Shown: in pieces, positions 53,671-61,738 of the stretch
Layout of the letters: each line of letters begins with the position of its first letter
Position numbering within the stretch: position 1 is the stretch's first letter
Assembly: GCA_016703125.1 (NCBI GenBank)
Contig: JADJCR010000015.1
Coordinates: 62,001 to 126,000, forward strand
DNA length: 64,000 nucleotides
Source of the DNA: Micrococcales bacterium
GTDB lineage: Bacteria; Actinomycetota; Actinomycetes; S36-B12; UBA10799
Reading direction: 5' to 3'
Position numbers and translations under genes: made by a program
The notes under the pieces: model-generated
What the model was told of the DNA's origin: nothing
The model's input: only the letters and a program-made list of their open reading frames with translations
Database searches by the model: none

Positions 53671-55107
53671 GTGCGGCGCTGGAACCTGGTTGTCGATGCG
53701 GTGCTCGTGCTCGCCTGCGCCGCCGCCGCCGCTCTGCTGACGCAGGACGCCAACTGGGACCAGTTGCAGTACCACTACTGGTACCCCTGGCAGTTGTTCC
53801 ACGGCGGTTTCTCCGACCCGGACCTCTACGGGGGCCGCTTCCAGAATCCGCTCCCACAAGTTCCCTTCTACCTGCTCGCCACCGCGCTGCCCCCGATGGC
53901 GGCACAGACCCTGCTGGGTGCTCTGGCGGGCGTGGTTGCGGTCATCACCCGGCGCGTCGCCGCCCGGGTGCTGCCTTTGACCGGCGGATGGCTGCTGGCC
54001 GCGAGCACCACCGCCGCGGTGCTCGGGATGGTCGGGGCGGGGTTCCGCAGCGAGGTCGGGACCAGCTACAGCGACGTTTTGCTGGCCGGCCTGCTGCTGG
54101 GCGGCCTGCTGCTGGTGCTGCGCGAGCAGCCGCTGTTGGCCGGGGTGCTGGCCGGCGCTGCGGCAGGGCTGAAGTACACCGGCGTGCCGTTCAGCGTGGC
54201 GATGCTGGTGGCGGTGCTCGTCGTGCGGTGGCGTGGCGCCGGGTGGTGGCTGCTGGGTGCCCTGGGTGGCTGGCTGCTCACCGGCGCCTGGTGGGCCTGG
54301 AGTCTGTGGCGGACCTACCAGTCCCCGGTGTTCCCGTTCTGGAACAGCGTGTTCGCCAGCCCCTGGTACCCGTCGGCCGATCTCACCGACGAGCGCTACG
54401 GGGTGGCCGGACTGCGCGGCTGGTTGCTGTGGCCCTGGGACATGGCCACCGGCGATGCGCGCGTACTCGACCTGCCGGTGCGCGATCCCCGGTGGCTGCT
54501 GCTGGTGGCCGCGATCGTGCTCATCCTGCTGGCCGCACGCCGGCTGACCCGGGCCGGGATCGCCGTGCTGGTATTCACCTTGACCGGCACGTTCGTGTGG
54601 CTGGCGCTGTTCGGGGTGATCCGGTACGCGATCCCAGCGGAGATGCTCGTCGGGGTGCTCGTGGTCTGGGCGCTGACGCTCTGGGTGAGCCCCCGGGTCG
54701 CGCTCGCGGTGGGCCTGCTGATCACCGTCCTCGCCGGCACCTGGACGCAGTCCGCACAGAGCCGTCGGGTGCCCTTCGGCGACCGCTGGTACGAGGTGGA
54801 GGCAGGCGCCTTCGCAGCGGTGGCTCCCGGCGACGTCGTCCTGGTCGACGGCCAGTACCCCAGCACCTTCCTGCTGCCCCAGGCCCTGACGGCCGGCGTC
54901 GCGGTGCACGTGGTGCAGAAGGACTTCACCGGTACGCCCCTACAGGGCTGGCTGGAGCGGGATCTGGACGGCGCGAGCCGGGTCTGGGTGGTCACGGGCA
55001 GGCCGCCGTCACAGGTCGACCCGGCGATCGGGACGATTGACTACGAGAACTGTTCCCGGATCAGGAGCAATGTGGTCGACCGATGGCTGTGTCCGCTGAC
55101 CTTGTGA
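53671..55107 (+). CDS. polytopic GT-C-like membrane protein
   Basis: A 478-residue membrane protein with about ten or eleven helices and an extracytoplasmic C-terminal domain of about 110 residues. After helix one the sequence DANWDQLQYHYW carries acidic residues in the first loop, as in GT-C (ArnT/PMT-like) lipid-linked sugar transferases. SPVFPFWNSVF and a long C-terminal domain support this class. Its role in glycan or wall assembly is inferred only. GTG start; AAGAAT lies 6 nt ahead. The 3' end overlaps the Sua5 start by 25 nt. Confidence 0.7.
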   Translation: MRRWNLVVDAVLVLACAAAAALLTQDANWDQLQYHYWYPWQLFHGGFSDPDLYGGRFQNPLPQVPFYLLATALPPMAAQTLLGALAGVVAVITRRVAARVLPLTGGWLLAASTTAAVLGMVGAGFRSEVGTSYSDVLLAGLLLGGLLLVLREQPLLAGVLAGAAAGLKYTGVPFSVAMLVAVLVVRWRGAGWWLLGALGGWLLTGAWWAWSLWRTYQSPVFPFWNSVFASPWYPSADLTDERYGVAGLRGWLLWPWDMATGDARVLDLPVRDPRWLLLVAAIVLILLAARRLTRAGIAVLVFTLTGTFVWLALFGVIRYAIPAEMLVGVLVVWALTLWVSPRVALAVGLLITVLAGTWTQSAQSRRVPFGDRWYEVEAGAFAAVAPGDVVLVDGQYPSTFLLPQALTAGVAVHVVQKDFTGTPLQGWLERDLDGASRVWVVTGRPPSQVDPAIGTIDYENCSRIRSNVVDRWLCPLTL

Positions 55108-56063
55108 GAACCGCCTGGCACGACGCTGCGGTGGATCGGGCGGCCGTCGCCGCGGCCGCGGCGGCGCTCAGCCGCTCCGGGGTGGTCGGCCTGCCCACGG
55201 AGACGGTCTACGGGCTGGCCGCGCACGCGCTGGATGCCGCCGCGGTCGGCCGGGTGTTCGCGATCAAGGGGCGGCCCTCCGATCACCCGGTGATCGTGCA
55301 CGTCGACGGTCCGGACGCCCTGTCGACGTGGGGCCGCGACGTTCCCGGATACGCCCACGCGCTGGCGCAGGCCCTGTGGCCCGGCCCGCTGACCCTGGTG
55401 GTGCCCGCCGCCGACGAGGTGCCCCGTTATCTCACCGGCGGGCAGGACACCGTCGGCCTGCGCTGCCCGGCGCACCCGGTCGCGCTGGCCGTCATCACTG
55501 CTGCGGGCGCGGTCGCGGCGCCGAGCGCGAACCGTTTCGGCCAGGTGTCGCCCACCTGCGCCGGCGATGTGGTCAGCGACATCGGCGACCTTCTTGATCC
55601 CGCACTCGACGTGGTGCTCGATGGGGGCGAGTGCCCGGTGGGGGTGGAATCGACGATCCTCGACTGCACCGGCTACTCGCCACGGGTTCTGCGCTGGGGT
55701 GCTGTCGAGGTCGCCCAGATCGAGCAGATCGCCGGGGTGGCACTGGATCGCGGGTCCTCGCGGGTGCGCGCGCCCGGAGGGCTCGCATCCCATTACGCAC
55801 CGGCCGCCGCCGTCCACCTGGGCGGCGACGCCACTGCTGGAGAGGGGTTCCTGGCGCTTGCGGGCGTGGCGACCCCGCCGGGTGCCGTGCGCCTGGCCTC
55901 GCCGGCGGACACCCGCGAGTTCGCCGCGATGCTGTACCGCGCCCTGCGCGACGCCGATGCCCGCGGGCTGGCCGTGGTGTGGACGATCCCCCCTGCCGAC
56001 GGTTCCGCCCTGGCCGCCGCCGTGCGGGACCGCCTGAGCCGCGCGGCGGTGCGGCCGGGCTGA
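55083..56063 (+). CDS. L-threonylcarbamoyladenylate synthase (Sua5/YrdC)
   Basis: Makes threonylcarbamoyl-AMP for the tRNA t6A37 modification. The 326-residue protein has the YrdC domain (about 15-205): GLPTETVYGLAAHA, AIKGRPSDHPVIVHV, WPGPLTLVVPA, VGLRCPAHPVA and APSANRFGQVSPT. A linker APGGLASHYAP leads to the C-terminal Sua5 domain, so this is Sua5 rather than the short TsaC. The ATG at 55083 overlaps the upstream gene, implying co-transcription. Confidence 0.93.
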   Translation: MAVSADLVRTAWHDAAVDRAAVAAAAAALSRSGVVGLPTETVYGLAAHALDAAAVGRVFAIKGRPSDHPVIVHVDGPDALSTWGRDVPGYAHALAQALWPGPLTLVVPAADEVPRYLTGGQDTVGLRCPAHPVALAVITAAGAVAAPSANRFGQVSPTCAGDVVSDIGDLLDPALDVVLDGGECPVGVESTILDCTGYSPRVLRWGAVEVAQIEQIAGVALDRGSSRVRAPGGLASHYAPAAAVHLGGDATAGEGFLALAGVATPPGAVRLASPADTREFAAMLYRALRDADARGLAVVWTIPPADGSALAAAVRDRLSRAAVRPG

Positions 56064-56111
56064 CGCTGGCGGGTGACTCGCCAAAGGGCCGACGCGCGGC
56101 ACACTGGACCC

Positions 56112-57080
56112 ATGCGCGCCGTCACCATGACCGCCATCGACCGGATCGCCGCCGGCGAGCGGCCCGACCCCGTGCCCGGCCCCGACGAAGTCCTGCTGCG
56201 GGTCGAGGCCAGCGCGGTGTGCCGCACCGACCTGCAGATCCTGCGCGGTGACCTGCCGCCCCACCGCCTCCCACTCATCCCCGGCCATCAGGTGGTCGGC
56301 GAGGTGCTCAGCCCCGGGCCTCTGCACGGCCGGCGGGTCGGTCTGGTGTGGCTGGCCCGGGCTTGCGGTACGTGCCGGTTCTGCCGCCGCGGGCAGGAGA
56401 ACCTGTGCGAGGCCGCGACGTTCACCGGGTGGGACCGCGACGGCGGGTACGCCGAACTCGTGACCGCGCACAAGGACTTCGTGCACCTGCTGCCCGCCGG
56501 CGACCCGGTGGCGATCGCACCGCTGCTGTGCGGAGGGGTCATCGGCTTCCGCAGCCTGCGGGTGGCGGGGATCGGCCCGCAGTCCGCGGGCCGCCGGGTG
56601 GGATTCTTCGGTTTCGGGGCGTCGGCGACGATCGCCATCCAGGTTGCGAACCACTGGGGCTGCGAGGGATACGTCGTGACCCGCTCCCTGGCTGAGGTGA
56701 CTCGCGCCCGCGACCTCGGTGCGGCGTGGGCCGGCACCTACGACCAGCAGGTCCCGGTGCCGCTGGACGCCGCGATCACTTTCGCCCCCAGCGGCGACGT
56801 CGTCGTGGCAGCGCTGAAGGCGGTGGACCGCGGCGGCACGGTGGCCATCAACGCCATCCACCTCGACCGGATCCCGCAACTGGACTACGACGACCTGTGG
56901 TGGGAGCGCAGTCTGCGGTCGGTGGCCAACGTGACCCGTGCGGACGTGCGCGATTTCCTCGCCGTCGTCCCCGCCGCGGGTGTCCGGACGCAGTACGAGG
57001 TCCTCCCGTTGGGTGAGGCGCCACGGGCCCTCGAGCGGGTGGAGTCCGGCGATGTTCGCGGAGCCTTCGTGCTGGTCTGA
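56112..57080 (+). CDS. zinc-dependent alcohol dehydrogenase family protein
   Basis: A 322-residue MDR oxidoreductase. The catalytic zinc ligands are in ASAVCRTDL and IPGHQVVG; the structural zinc site is CGTCRFCRRGQENLC with four Cys. The Rossmann loop is GFFGFGASA near 165. The dinucleotide-binding side lacks an obvious acidic residue, so cofactor preference is unclear. It resembles the adhA-type alcohol dehydrogenases of actinobacteria. ATG at 56112; upstream in-frame sequence contains no ribosome site. Substrate unknown. Confidence 0.87.
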   Translation: MRAVTMTAIDRIAAGERPDPVPGPDEVLLRVEASAVCRTDLQILRGDLPPHRLPLIPGHQVVGEVLSPGPLHGRRVGLVWLARACGTCRFCRRGQENLCEAATFTGWDRDGGYAELVTAHKDFVHLLPAGDPVAIAPLLCGGVIGFRSLRVAGIGPQSAGRRVGFFGFGASATIAIQVANHWGCEGYVVTRSLAEVTRARDLGAAWAGTYDQQVPVPLDAAITFAPSGDVVVAALKAVDRGGTVAINAIHLDRIPQLDYDDLWWERSLRSVANVTRADVRDFLAVVPAAGVRTQYEVLPLGEAPRALERVESGDVRGAFVLV

Positions 57081-57084
57081 GCAT

Positions 57085-57090
57085 TACGCT
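57085..57090 (+). promoter_or_regulatory. -10 box of a likely leaderless promoter
   Basis: TACGCT ends 7 nt before the GTG at 57098. Confidence 0.4.
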
Positions 57091-57097
57091 GCGGCGT

Positions 57098-59335
57098 GTG
57101 CTCACGAAGGCCCGCGCGTGGCTGATCTCGAAGGACCCGAGCCGTCGCGCGCTGCGCCGGGGCACCCGTGTGGCCCTGGTCGTCCCTGTCACCCTCGGAC
57201 TGCTACTGCAGATCCCGTGGGTCGAGAAGGGCGCCCTCATGGGGGCCTTCGCCTGCCTGTCCCTGCTGGTCTTCGCCGACTTCGGCGGGCCGTTGAACCA
57301 GCGGTTCTTCGCGTACATGGTCACCACCGCCGCAGGCATCCCGTTGATCCTGCTGGGCGCCTACGCCGGCCAGCAACGCTGGACCTCGATCGCCGCGATG
57401 GCAGTGGTGGCGATGATCGTGGGGATGCTGGCCGTGTTGCGCGGACTGATCGGCGCCGCGCAGAGCGTGCTCCTGCTGGCCACCGTGCTGGCACTCACGG
57501 CATCGACCCCGGCCGTGGTCCTTCCCGACATCGCCTCGTGGACACTGGGCGGCCTGGCCGCCGGGCTGGCCGCCGTCTTCGTGTGGCCCGCGCACCCGAA
57601 TCAGCCGATCCGCGGGCTCATCGCCGACGTGCTGGACGCCGTTGCGGACGCTGCCGACCTGCGGTGGGTCCACGGCGCCGGGCCGGCCGACCTCGACCCC
57701 GTCCGTGATCGGGTGAACGACGCCATCGTCGCCCTGCACGCGAAGTACGACGGCAACCTCCTGCGCCCCTCGGGTGTCACGACCGCGGACCGGGCACTGG
57801 CCGAACTCGTCGACGAAGTGAGCCGGCTGCGCTACCTGCAGCACTGGGAGGACGTCTGCGAGGACAAGGATCCGGAGGTGCGCGAGATGACGGCGCGGTT
57901 GTGCCAGTTGACCTCGTCCTGCCTGCGCCGATGCGGCGGCCGGCTGCGCGGTGACCGCACACCACTGTCGTCCCAAGAACTGTTCGATGTCCGCGGGGAG
58001 AACCTCGACGAGACCGCCGACTGGCTCGACCGCCACCGCCACGACCAGTCGGCGACCTACCTGCGCGAGCAGGTCGAGGACACGTTCCCGGTGCGGATCA
58101 CCACCCTCATCGCGTCCCGCATCCTCGACCAGACCATCATCATGTCGCCGAAGCCGGGCGACCAGCCGGCGGATCTCCCCGGCGTGCCAGGCATCGCGCC
58201 GGTTCGGCCCCCGACCACCTGGGAGCGGCTGCGAATGCACCTGTCGTGGAGCTCCCCCTGGTTCCGCAACGCCGTGCGCTCCGCGGTGGCCCTTTCCCTG
58301 AGCATCGCCGTGGCCAAGACGGTGTCACTGCAACACCCGTTCTGGATCGTGCTGGGCACGTTGAGCGCTCTCCGATTCGATGCCCTGGGTACCGGACGCA
58401 CAGCTCGCCAGGCCCTGGTGGGCACAACGATCGGCGTGCTGGTGTCCGTGATCTTCATCGAGGTGATCGGCAACAACCCGCCGGTGTGGTGGATCCTCTT
58501 CCCCATCGCGCTGTTCTGGGCCGCCTACACCCCCGGCACCCTCTCACTGGCGATCGGGCAGGCGGGCTTCAGCTTCGTCGTCATCGTGATGTTCTCCATC
58601 CTCACGCCCGCACGCCTGGACACCGCGGCGGCCCGCCTGATCGACGTCGCCCTCGGGCTCGGCGTCAGCCTGCTGGTGAGCCTGCTGATGTGGCCACGCG
58701 GCGTGGTGGAGAGCCTGTACCCACGGCTGCGCGAGGCGATGCAGGCGGCGTGTGACTTCTACGTCGCGGCGTCGGAGTGGATGGCCGGGGGCGCCATCGA
58801 CCGGCGCCTGCTTGGCGAGTACCGCAACCGCTCGAAGAGCGCGCTCGACCGCGCCACTGAAGCCCTGGACCTGTCCATCGTCCAGCGGCCACCGAAGGCA
58901 GTCCCCCTCGAGCGGTGGACCGCGCTGGCCAACACCGTGCACCACGTCGATTTCGCCGCCCGGCTGATGCCGCAGGCCGCGGGGATCGTGGCCTTGCGAG
59001 GCGATCAGCGCGCCATCCCTGACCTGCTCGTGGGTCCGCTGCTGGCCGGGACCAACACCGTGCGCGACCAGATGATGGCGGCCACCGGCCAGTGGTGTGA
59101 CCTGCAGCCGGCCTTCGACGCCGACAGTGACGCCGCCATGTTCAGCCACCAACTTCCGGATTTCCCCACCGCGCAGGCCGTGCTCAACCTGCGGCAGGCC
59201 ATCGACGCCTACCTCAGCGCCCCCGACGACTGGCACGGCACCGGTAGCGATCCGCGACCGGTGATCGCCACGTGGATGATGGACTGGACCGCACTGTTCG
59301 ACCGGTCGGCCCGGGTCCTGCAGGTTCCGGGCTGA
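57098..59335 (+). CDS. FUSC-family membrane protein (aromatic acid exporter type)
   Basis: A 745-residue protein with two blocks of about five or six helices (20-165 and 385-535) separated by a cytoplasmic helical domain, and a C-terminal soluble domain. This duplicated layout is that of FUSC proteins (fusaric acid resistance / AaeB). The second block has FRNAVRSAVALSLSI and HPFWIVLGTLSALR. Such proteins export aromatic acids or other toxic anions; the substrate is unknown. A membrane-fusion partner, needed in Gram-negatives, is absent as expected. Repeat array E follows. Confidence 0.85.
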   Translation: MLTKARAWLISKDPSRRALRRGTRVALVVPVTLGLLLQIPWVEKGALMGAFACLSLLVFADFGGPLNQRFFAYMVTTAAGIPLILLGAYAGQQRWTSIAAMAVVAMIVGMLAVLRGLIGAAQSVLLLATVLALTASTPAVVLPDIASWTLGGLAAGLAAVFVWPAHPNQPIRGLIADVLDAVADAADLRWVHGAGPADLDPVRDRVNDAIVALHAKYDGNLLRPSGVTTADRALAELVDEVSRLRYLQHWEDVCEDKDPEVREMTARLCQLTSSCLRRCGGRLRGDRTPLSSQELFDVRGENLDETADWLDRHRHDQSATYLREQVEDTFPVRITTLIASRILDQTIIMSPKPGDQPADLPGVPGIAPVRPPTTWERLRMHLSWSSPWFRNAVRSAVALSLSIAVAKTVSLQHPFWIVLGTLSALRFDALGTGRTARQALVGTTIGVLVSVIFIEVIGNNPPVWWILFPIALFWAAYTPGTLSLAIGQAGFSFVVIVMFSILTPARLDTAAARLIDVALGLGVSLLVSLLMWPRGVVESLYPRLREAMQAACDFYVAASEWMAGGAIDRRLLGEYRNRSKSALDRATEALDLSIVQRPPKAVPLERWTALANTVHHVDFAARLMPQAAGIVALRGDQRAIPDLLVGPLLAGTNTVRDQMMAATGQWCDLQPAFDADSDAAMFSHQLPDFPTAQAVLNLRQAIDAYLSAPDDWHGTGSDPRPVIATWMMDWTALFDRSARVLQVPG

Positions 59336-59379
59336 GGCGGTCGCCCGGCCGGCGGGGTACCTCGGCCCGCCGGCCGAAC

Positions 59380-59690
59380 GCCGAACGCGCGCTCCAGCCG
59401 AAGGCGGGAGCGTTACCACAGTCCGGGAGTGATCCAACCCGGTTGGAACGCTCCCCGCTGACCGGATCTCTCCCGGGTACAGCTACGGCGACCGACCGAA
59501 CGCCGAACGCGCGCTCCAGCCGAAGGCGGGAGCGTTACCACAGTCCGGGAGTGATCCAACCCGGTTGGAACGCTCCCCGCTGACCGGGTCTCTCCCGGGT
59601 ACAGCTACGGCCTCCGACCCCCGCCGAACCCGCTCACCTGCGCCGGTTGGAACGCTCCCCGCTGACCGGATCTCTCCCGGGTACCGGCCC
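59380..59690. repeat. intergenic repeat array E (three units)
   Basis: In the 388-bp gap between the convergent FUSC and YdeI-like genes. Two full 122-nt units (AAGGCGGGAGCG at 59401 and 59523) and a third partial one (CGGTTGGAACGCTCCCC at 59644). The core is a near-perfect palindrome at 59425-59455: GGGAGTG-A-TCCAACC, one-base loop, GGTTGGA-A-CGCTCCC. It is followed by GACCGGATCTCTCCCGGGTAC. No gene is seen here. Confidence 0.9.
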
Positions 59691-59723
59691 CGGCGGCCGA
59701 ACCCTGGCTCCCGCCATGGACCC

Positions 59724-60296
59724 TCAGAACAGGGAGCGCCCCTCCGCAGCGGCAGCCACCACCTTGGCGATACGGTCGGCGCGCGTCGTGTCCCGCTTGG
59801 CCGACTTGATCCAGTAGAGGGCCTGCTTGCGCCGCCCGGCGCTGAACCCGTCGAACACCGGCCGCAGAGCCCCGAGGGCCAGAGCCAGGTCCTCAGGGAG
59901 GACCATGGCGTCGATGTCGTCGAGGAAGGTGAACATGCCGTTGGCCTTCGCCACCTCGACGGCGCGGATACCGGCGGGTTGCATGAGCCCCGCAGCCTCG
60001 AGGCGGGCCAACCGCTGTTTGTTCAGCGCCGACCAGATTCCGTTGGGCCGGCGCGGCGTCAACCGCATACCGCTTCGCTGCTCGTCGAAGCGCTGGACCG
60101 TGCTGTCGATCCATCCGAAGATCAGGCACTCCTCGACGATGTCGTCGTACACGATGGCGGGCCTGCCTGTGCCCGATCGCCACTGGACCAGCCAGAAGCC
60201 CCGGTGTTCCGCATGGTTGTCCGCGAGCCAGTCGTGCAACTCCTGTCGGGTTTCCAGCGGGATTCTCGGCAGCGGGTCACGCTCGACGATGGCCAA
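59724..60296 (-). CDS. YdeI/OmpD-associated family protein
   Basis: A 190-residue soluble protein with WLADNHAEHRGFWLVQW, a conserved DDIVEECLIFGWIDS motif near 52-66, and the C-terminal GRRKQALYWIKSAKRDTTRADRIAKVV, here cited as RRKQALYWIKSAK. This is the YdeI/OmdA-like group; some members are linked to bacteriocin or peptide resistance, but the biochemical role is unclear. The start is a TTG at 60296, 2 nt after the stop of the upstream HTH gene, so translation is probably coupled. Confidence 0.82.
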   Translation of the reverse strand: MAIVERDPLPRIPLETRQELHDWLADNHAEHRGFWLVQWRSGTGRPAIVYDDIVEECLIFGWIDSTVQRFDEQRSGMRLTPRRPNGIWSALNKQRLARLEAAGLMQPAGIRAVEVAKANGMFTFLDDIDAMVLPEDLALALGALRPVFDGFSAGRRKQALYWIKSAKRDTTRADRIAKVVAAAAEGRSLF

Positions 60297-60298
60297 GG

Positions 60299-60583
60299 CT
60301 AGTCGAACAGGCTCAGCAGATCGCCGATGCGCTGACCTGCCTCCTCGGGGTGCCGGAACGCACCTCGGGCGTTGACGCTGTAGGTGTTGCGGCGCCCGAC
60401 CTTCGTCTTCTGCAGGTAGCCGCCCTCTTCGAGGTCGGCCAGGATGGTCTGGGCCGCGCGCTCGGTGATACCGACCGCCATGGCGATGTCACGGACCCGG
60501 GCTTCAGGGTTGCGGTGGATGTAGACCAGCACGTGGCCGTGGTTCGTCAGGAACGTCCACTTCCTGCGCTGATCGGTGCTCAT
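60299..60583 (-). CDS. small winged-helix transcriptional regulator
   Basis: A 94-residue MarR/ArsR-like winged helix: HVLVYIHRNPEARVRDIAMAVG then ITERAAQTILADLEEGGYL and a wing with KVGRRNTYSV. There are no Cys, so no obvious ArsR metal site. The ATG at 60583 is chosen because GGGAGC lies 6 nt upstream. It starts inside the 3' end of terC (80-nt same-strand overlap) and runs into the YdeI-like gene. Target unknown; the operon position suggests control of neighbours. Confidence 0.8.
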   Translation of the reverse strand: MSTDQRRKWTFLTNHGHVLVYIHRNPEARVRDIAMAVGITERAAQTILADLEEGGYLQKTKVGRRNTYSVNARGAFRHPEEAGQRIGDLLSLFD

Positions 60584-61544
60584 CCATGCTCCCATCGCCG
60601 TCGATCACCCTACCCAGCGGCGCGGCCGATACTCCACGTCGGGTGACGTAGAGGCTGGCGGCGATGCTCACGGCGATGATACCGGCGACCACGCCCAGGC
60701 TCAGCCAGGTCGGCATTTTGTAGACGTCCACCTGCAGCAGCAGTTTGACCCCCACCCAGATGAGCACCAGCCCGAGTCCGAGTTTGAGGTAGACGAAGCG
60801 GTGCATGAGGTCCGCGAGCAAGAAGTACATGGCCCGCAACCCGAGGATCGCGAAGGCGTTCGCGGTGAAGACCAGGAACGGTTCCTGCGTCACCGCGAAG
60901 ATGGCCGGGATGGAGTCCACGGCGAAGATGATGTCGGTGGTCTCCACGAGCACCAGGACGGCCAGCAGCGGGGTGGCCAGCCACTTCCCGCCCTGCCTGA
61001 CCCAGAACCGTTGCCCGTGGTACTCGTCGGTGGTCGGCACCGCGCGCTTGAACAGCGCCATGACTTTCGACTGCGAGGGGTCCAGGTGCTCCGCGCGCCT
61101 CTTGATCATCGTCCACCCGGTGACCAGCAGAAACGCGCCGAAGACGTACAGGATCCAGGCGAACGAGCCGATCAGCGCCGAGCCCGCCGCGATGAACGCA
61201 CCACGGAACACCAGCGCACCGACCACTCCGTAGAACAACACCCGGTGCTGGTACTGCCGGGGCACTGCGAAGTAGCTGAAGATAATGGCCCATACGAAGA
61301 CGTTGTCGATGGCCAGCGACTTCTCGATGAGGTACCCCGCGTAGTACTGCCCCGCGAACTCCGCACCGGCCCACCACCAGATCACGGCTCCGAAGCCCAC
61401 CCCCAGCGCCACCCACAACCCAGACCACGCCGCCGCCTCCTTGACCCCGATCACATGGGCGTCCCGGTGGGCGAACAGGTCGATGGCCAGCATGAGCAGG
61501 ATGACGGCGAGGACGGCCGCCCAAGCCCACCACGGCACGATCAC
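60504..61544 (-). CDS. TerC-family integral membrane protein, likely Mn2+ exporter
   Basis: A 346-residue protein with about nine helices. TerC motifs with membrane acidic residues are visible: LAIDLFAHRDAHVI, EKSLAIDNVFVWAIIFSYF, VLVETTDIIFAVDSIPAIFAVT and a C-terminal helix pair. TerC/Alx proteins export manganese. That fits the yybP-ykoY aptamer upstream. The GTG at 61544 follows AAGGAG at 5 nt. The last 26 codons overlap the downstream regulator gene, and the C-terminus after the final helix is not typical. Confidence 0.9.
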   Translation of the reverse strand: MIVPWWAWAAVLAVILLMLAIDLFAHRDAHVIGVKEAAAWSGLWVALGVGFGAVIWWWAGAEFAGQYYAGYLIEKSLAIDNVFVWAIIFSYFAVPRQYQHRVLFYGVVGALVFRGAFIAAGSALIGSFAWILYVFGAFLLVTGWTMIKRRAEHLDPSQSKVMALFKRAVPTTDEYHGQRFWVRQGGKWLATPLLAVLVLVETTDIIFAVDSIPAIFAVTQEPFLVFTANAFAILGLRAMYFLLADLMHRFVYLKLGLGLVLIWVGVKLLLQVDVYKMPTWLSLGVVAGIIAVSIAASLYVTRRGVSAAPLGRVIDGDGSMDEHRSAQEVDVPDEPRPRAGLHPPQP

Positions 61545-61564
61545 GAGGACTCCTTCACATCGGT

Positions 61565-61671
61565 GCGCCGAAGGTCTCTCCCGGACCGGAGGTCTGCGAC
61601 AACCGGGCGTTCGCCGTAGTGACGACTGCCGCATGATGAGGCGGGCCGCCTCACCGGATACTCCCCTTCGC
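61565..61671 (-). promoter_or_regulatory. yybP-ykoY (manganese) riboswitch
   Basis: On the minus strand: P1 pairs CGAAGG (61665-61670) with CCTTCG (61569-61574). The L1 motif GGGGAGTA follows directly, then a TGAGGCG-GCC-CGCCTCA hairpin, CGTCA, a GC-rich arm, and the L3-side GAGACC next to P1. These are the conserved blocks of the manganese-sensing yybP-ykoY aptamer, often found before TerC/Alx genes. The terC ribosome site starts about 10 nt after the aptamer, so translational control is likely. Confidence 0.75.
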
Positions 61672-61678
61672 TACATTC

Positions 61679-61707
61679 ATATTCCTGAATAGCATTACAT
61701 GTGTCAA
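61679..61707 (-). promoter_or_regulatory. SigA-type promoter of terC
   Basis: TTGACA (61702-61707) and, 17 nt on, GAATAT (61679-61684), on the minus strand in an AT-rich patch. Transcription would begin just before the riboswitch. Confidence 0.5.
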
Positions 61708-61738
61708 GTGGACGCCTGCTCGGTGGGAGGCTGGAGGC

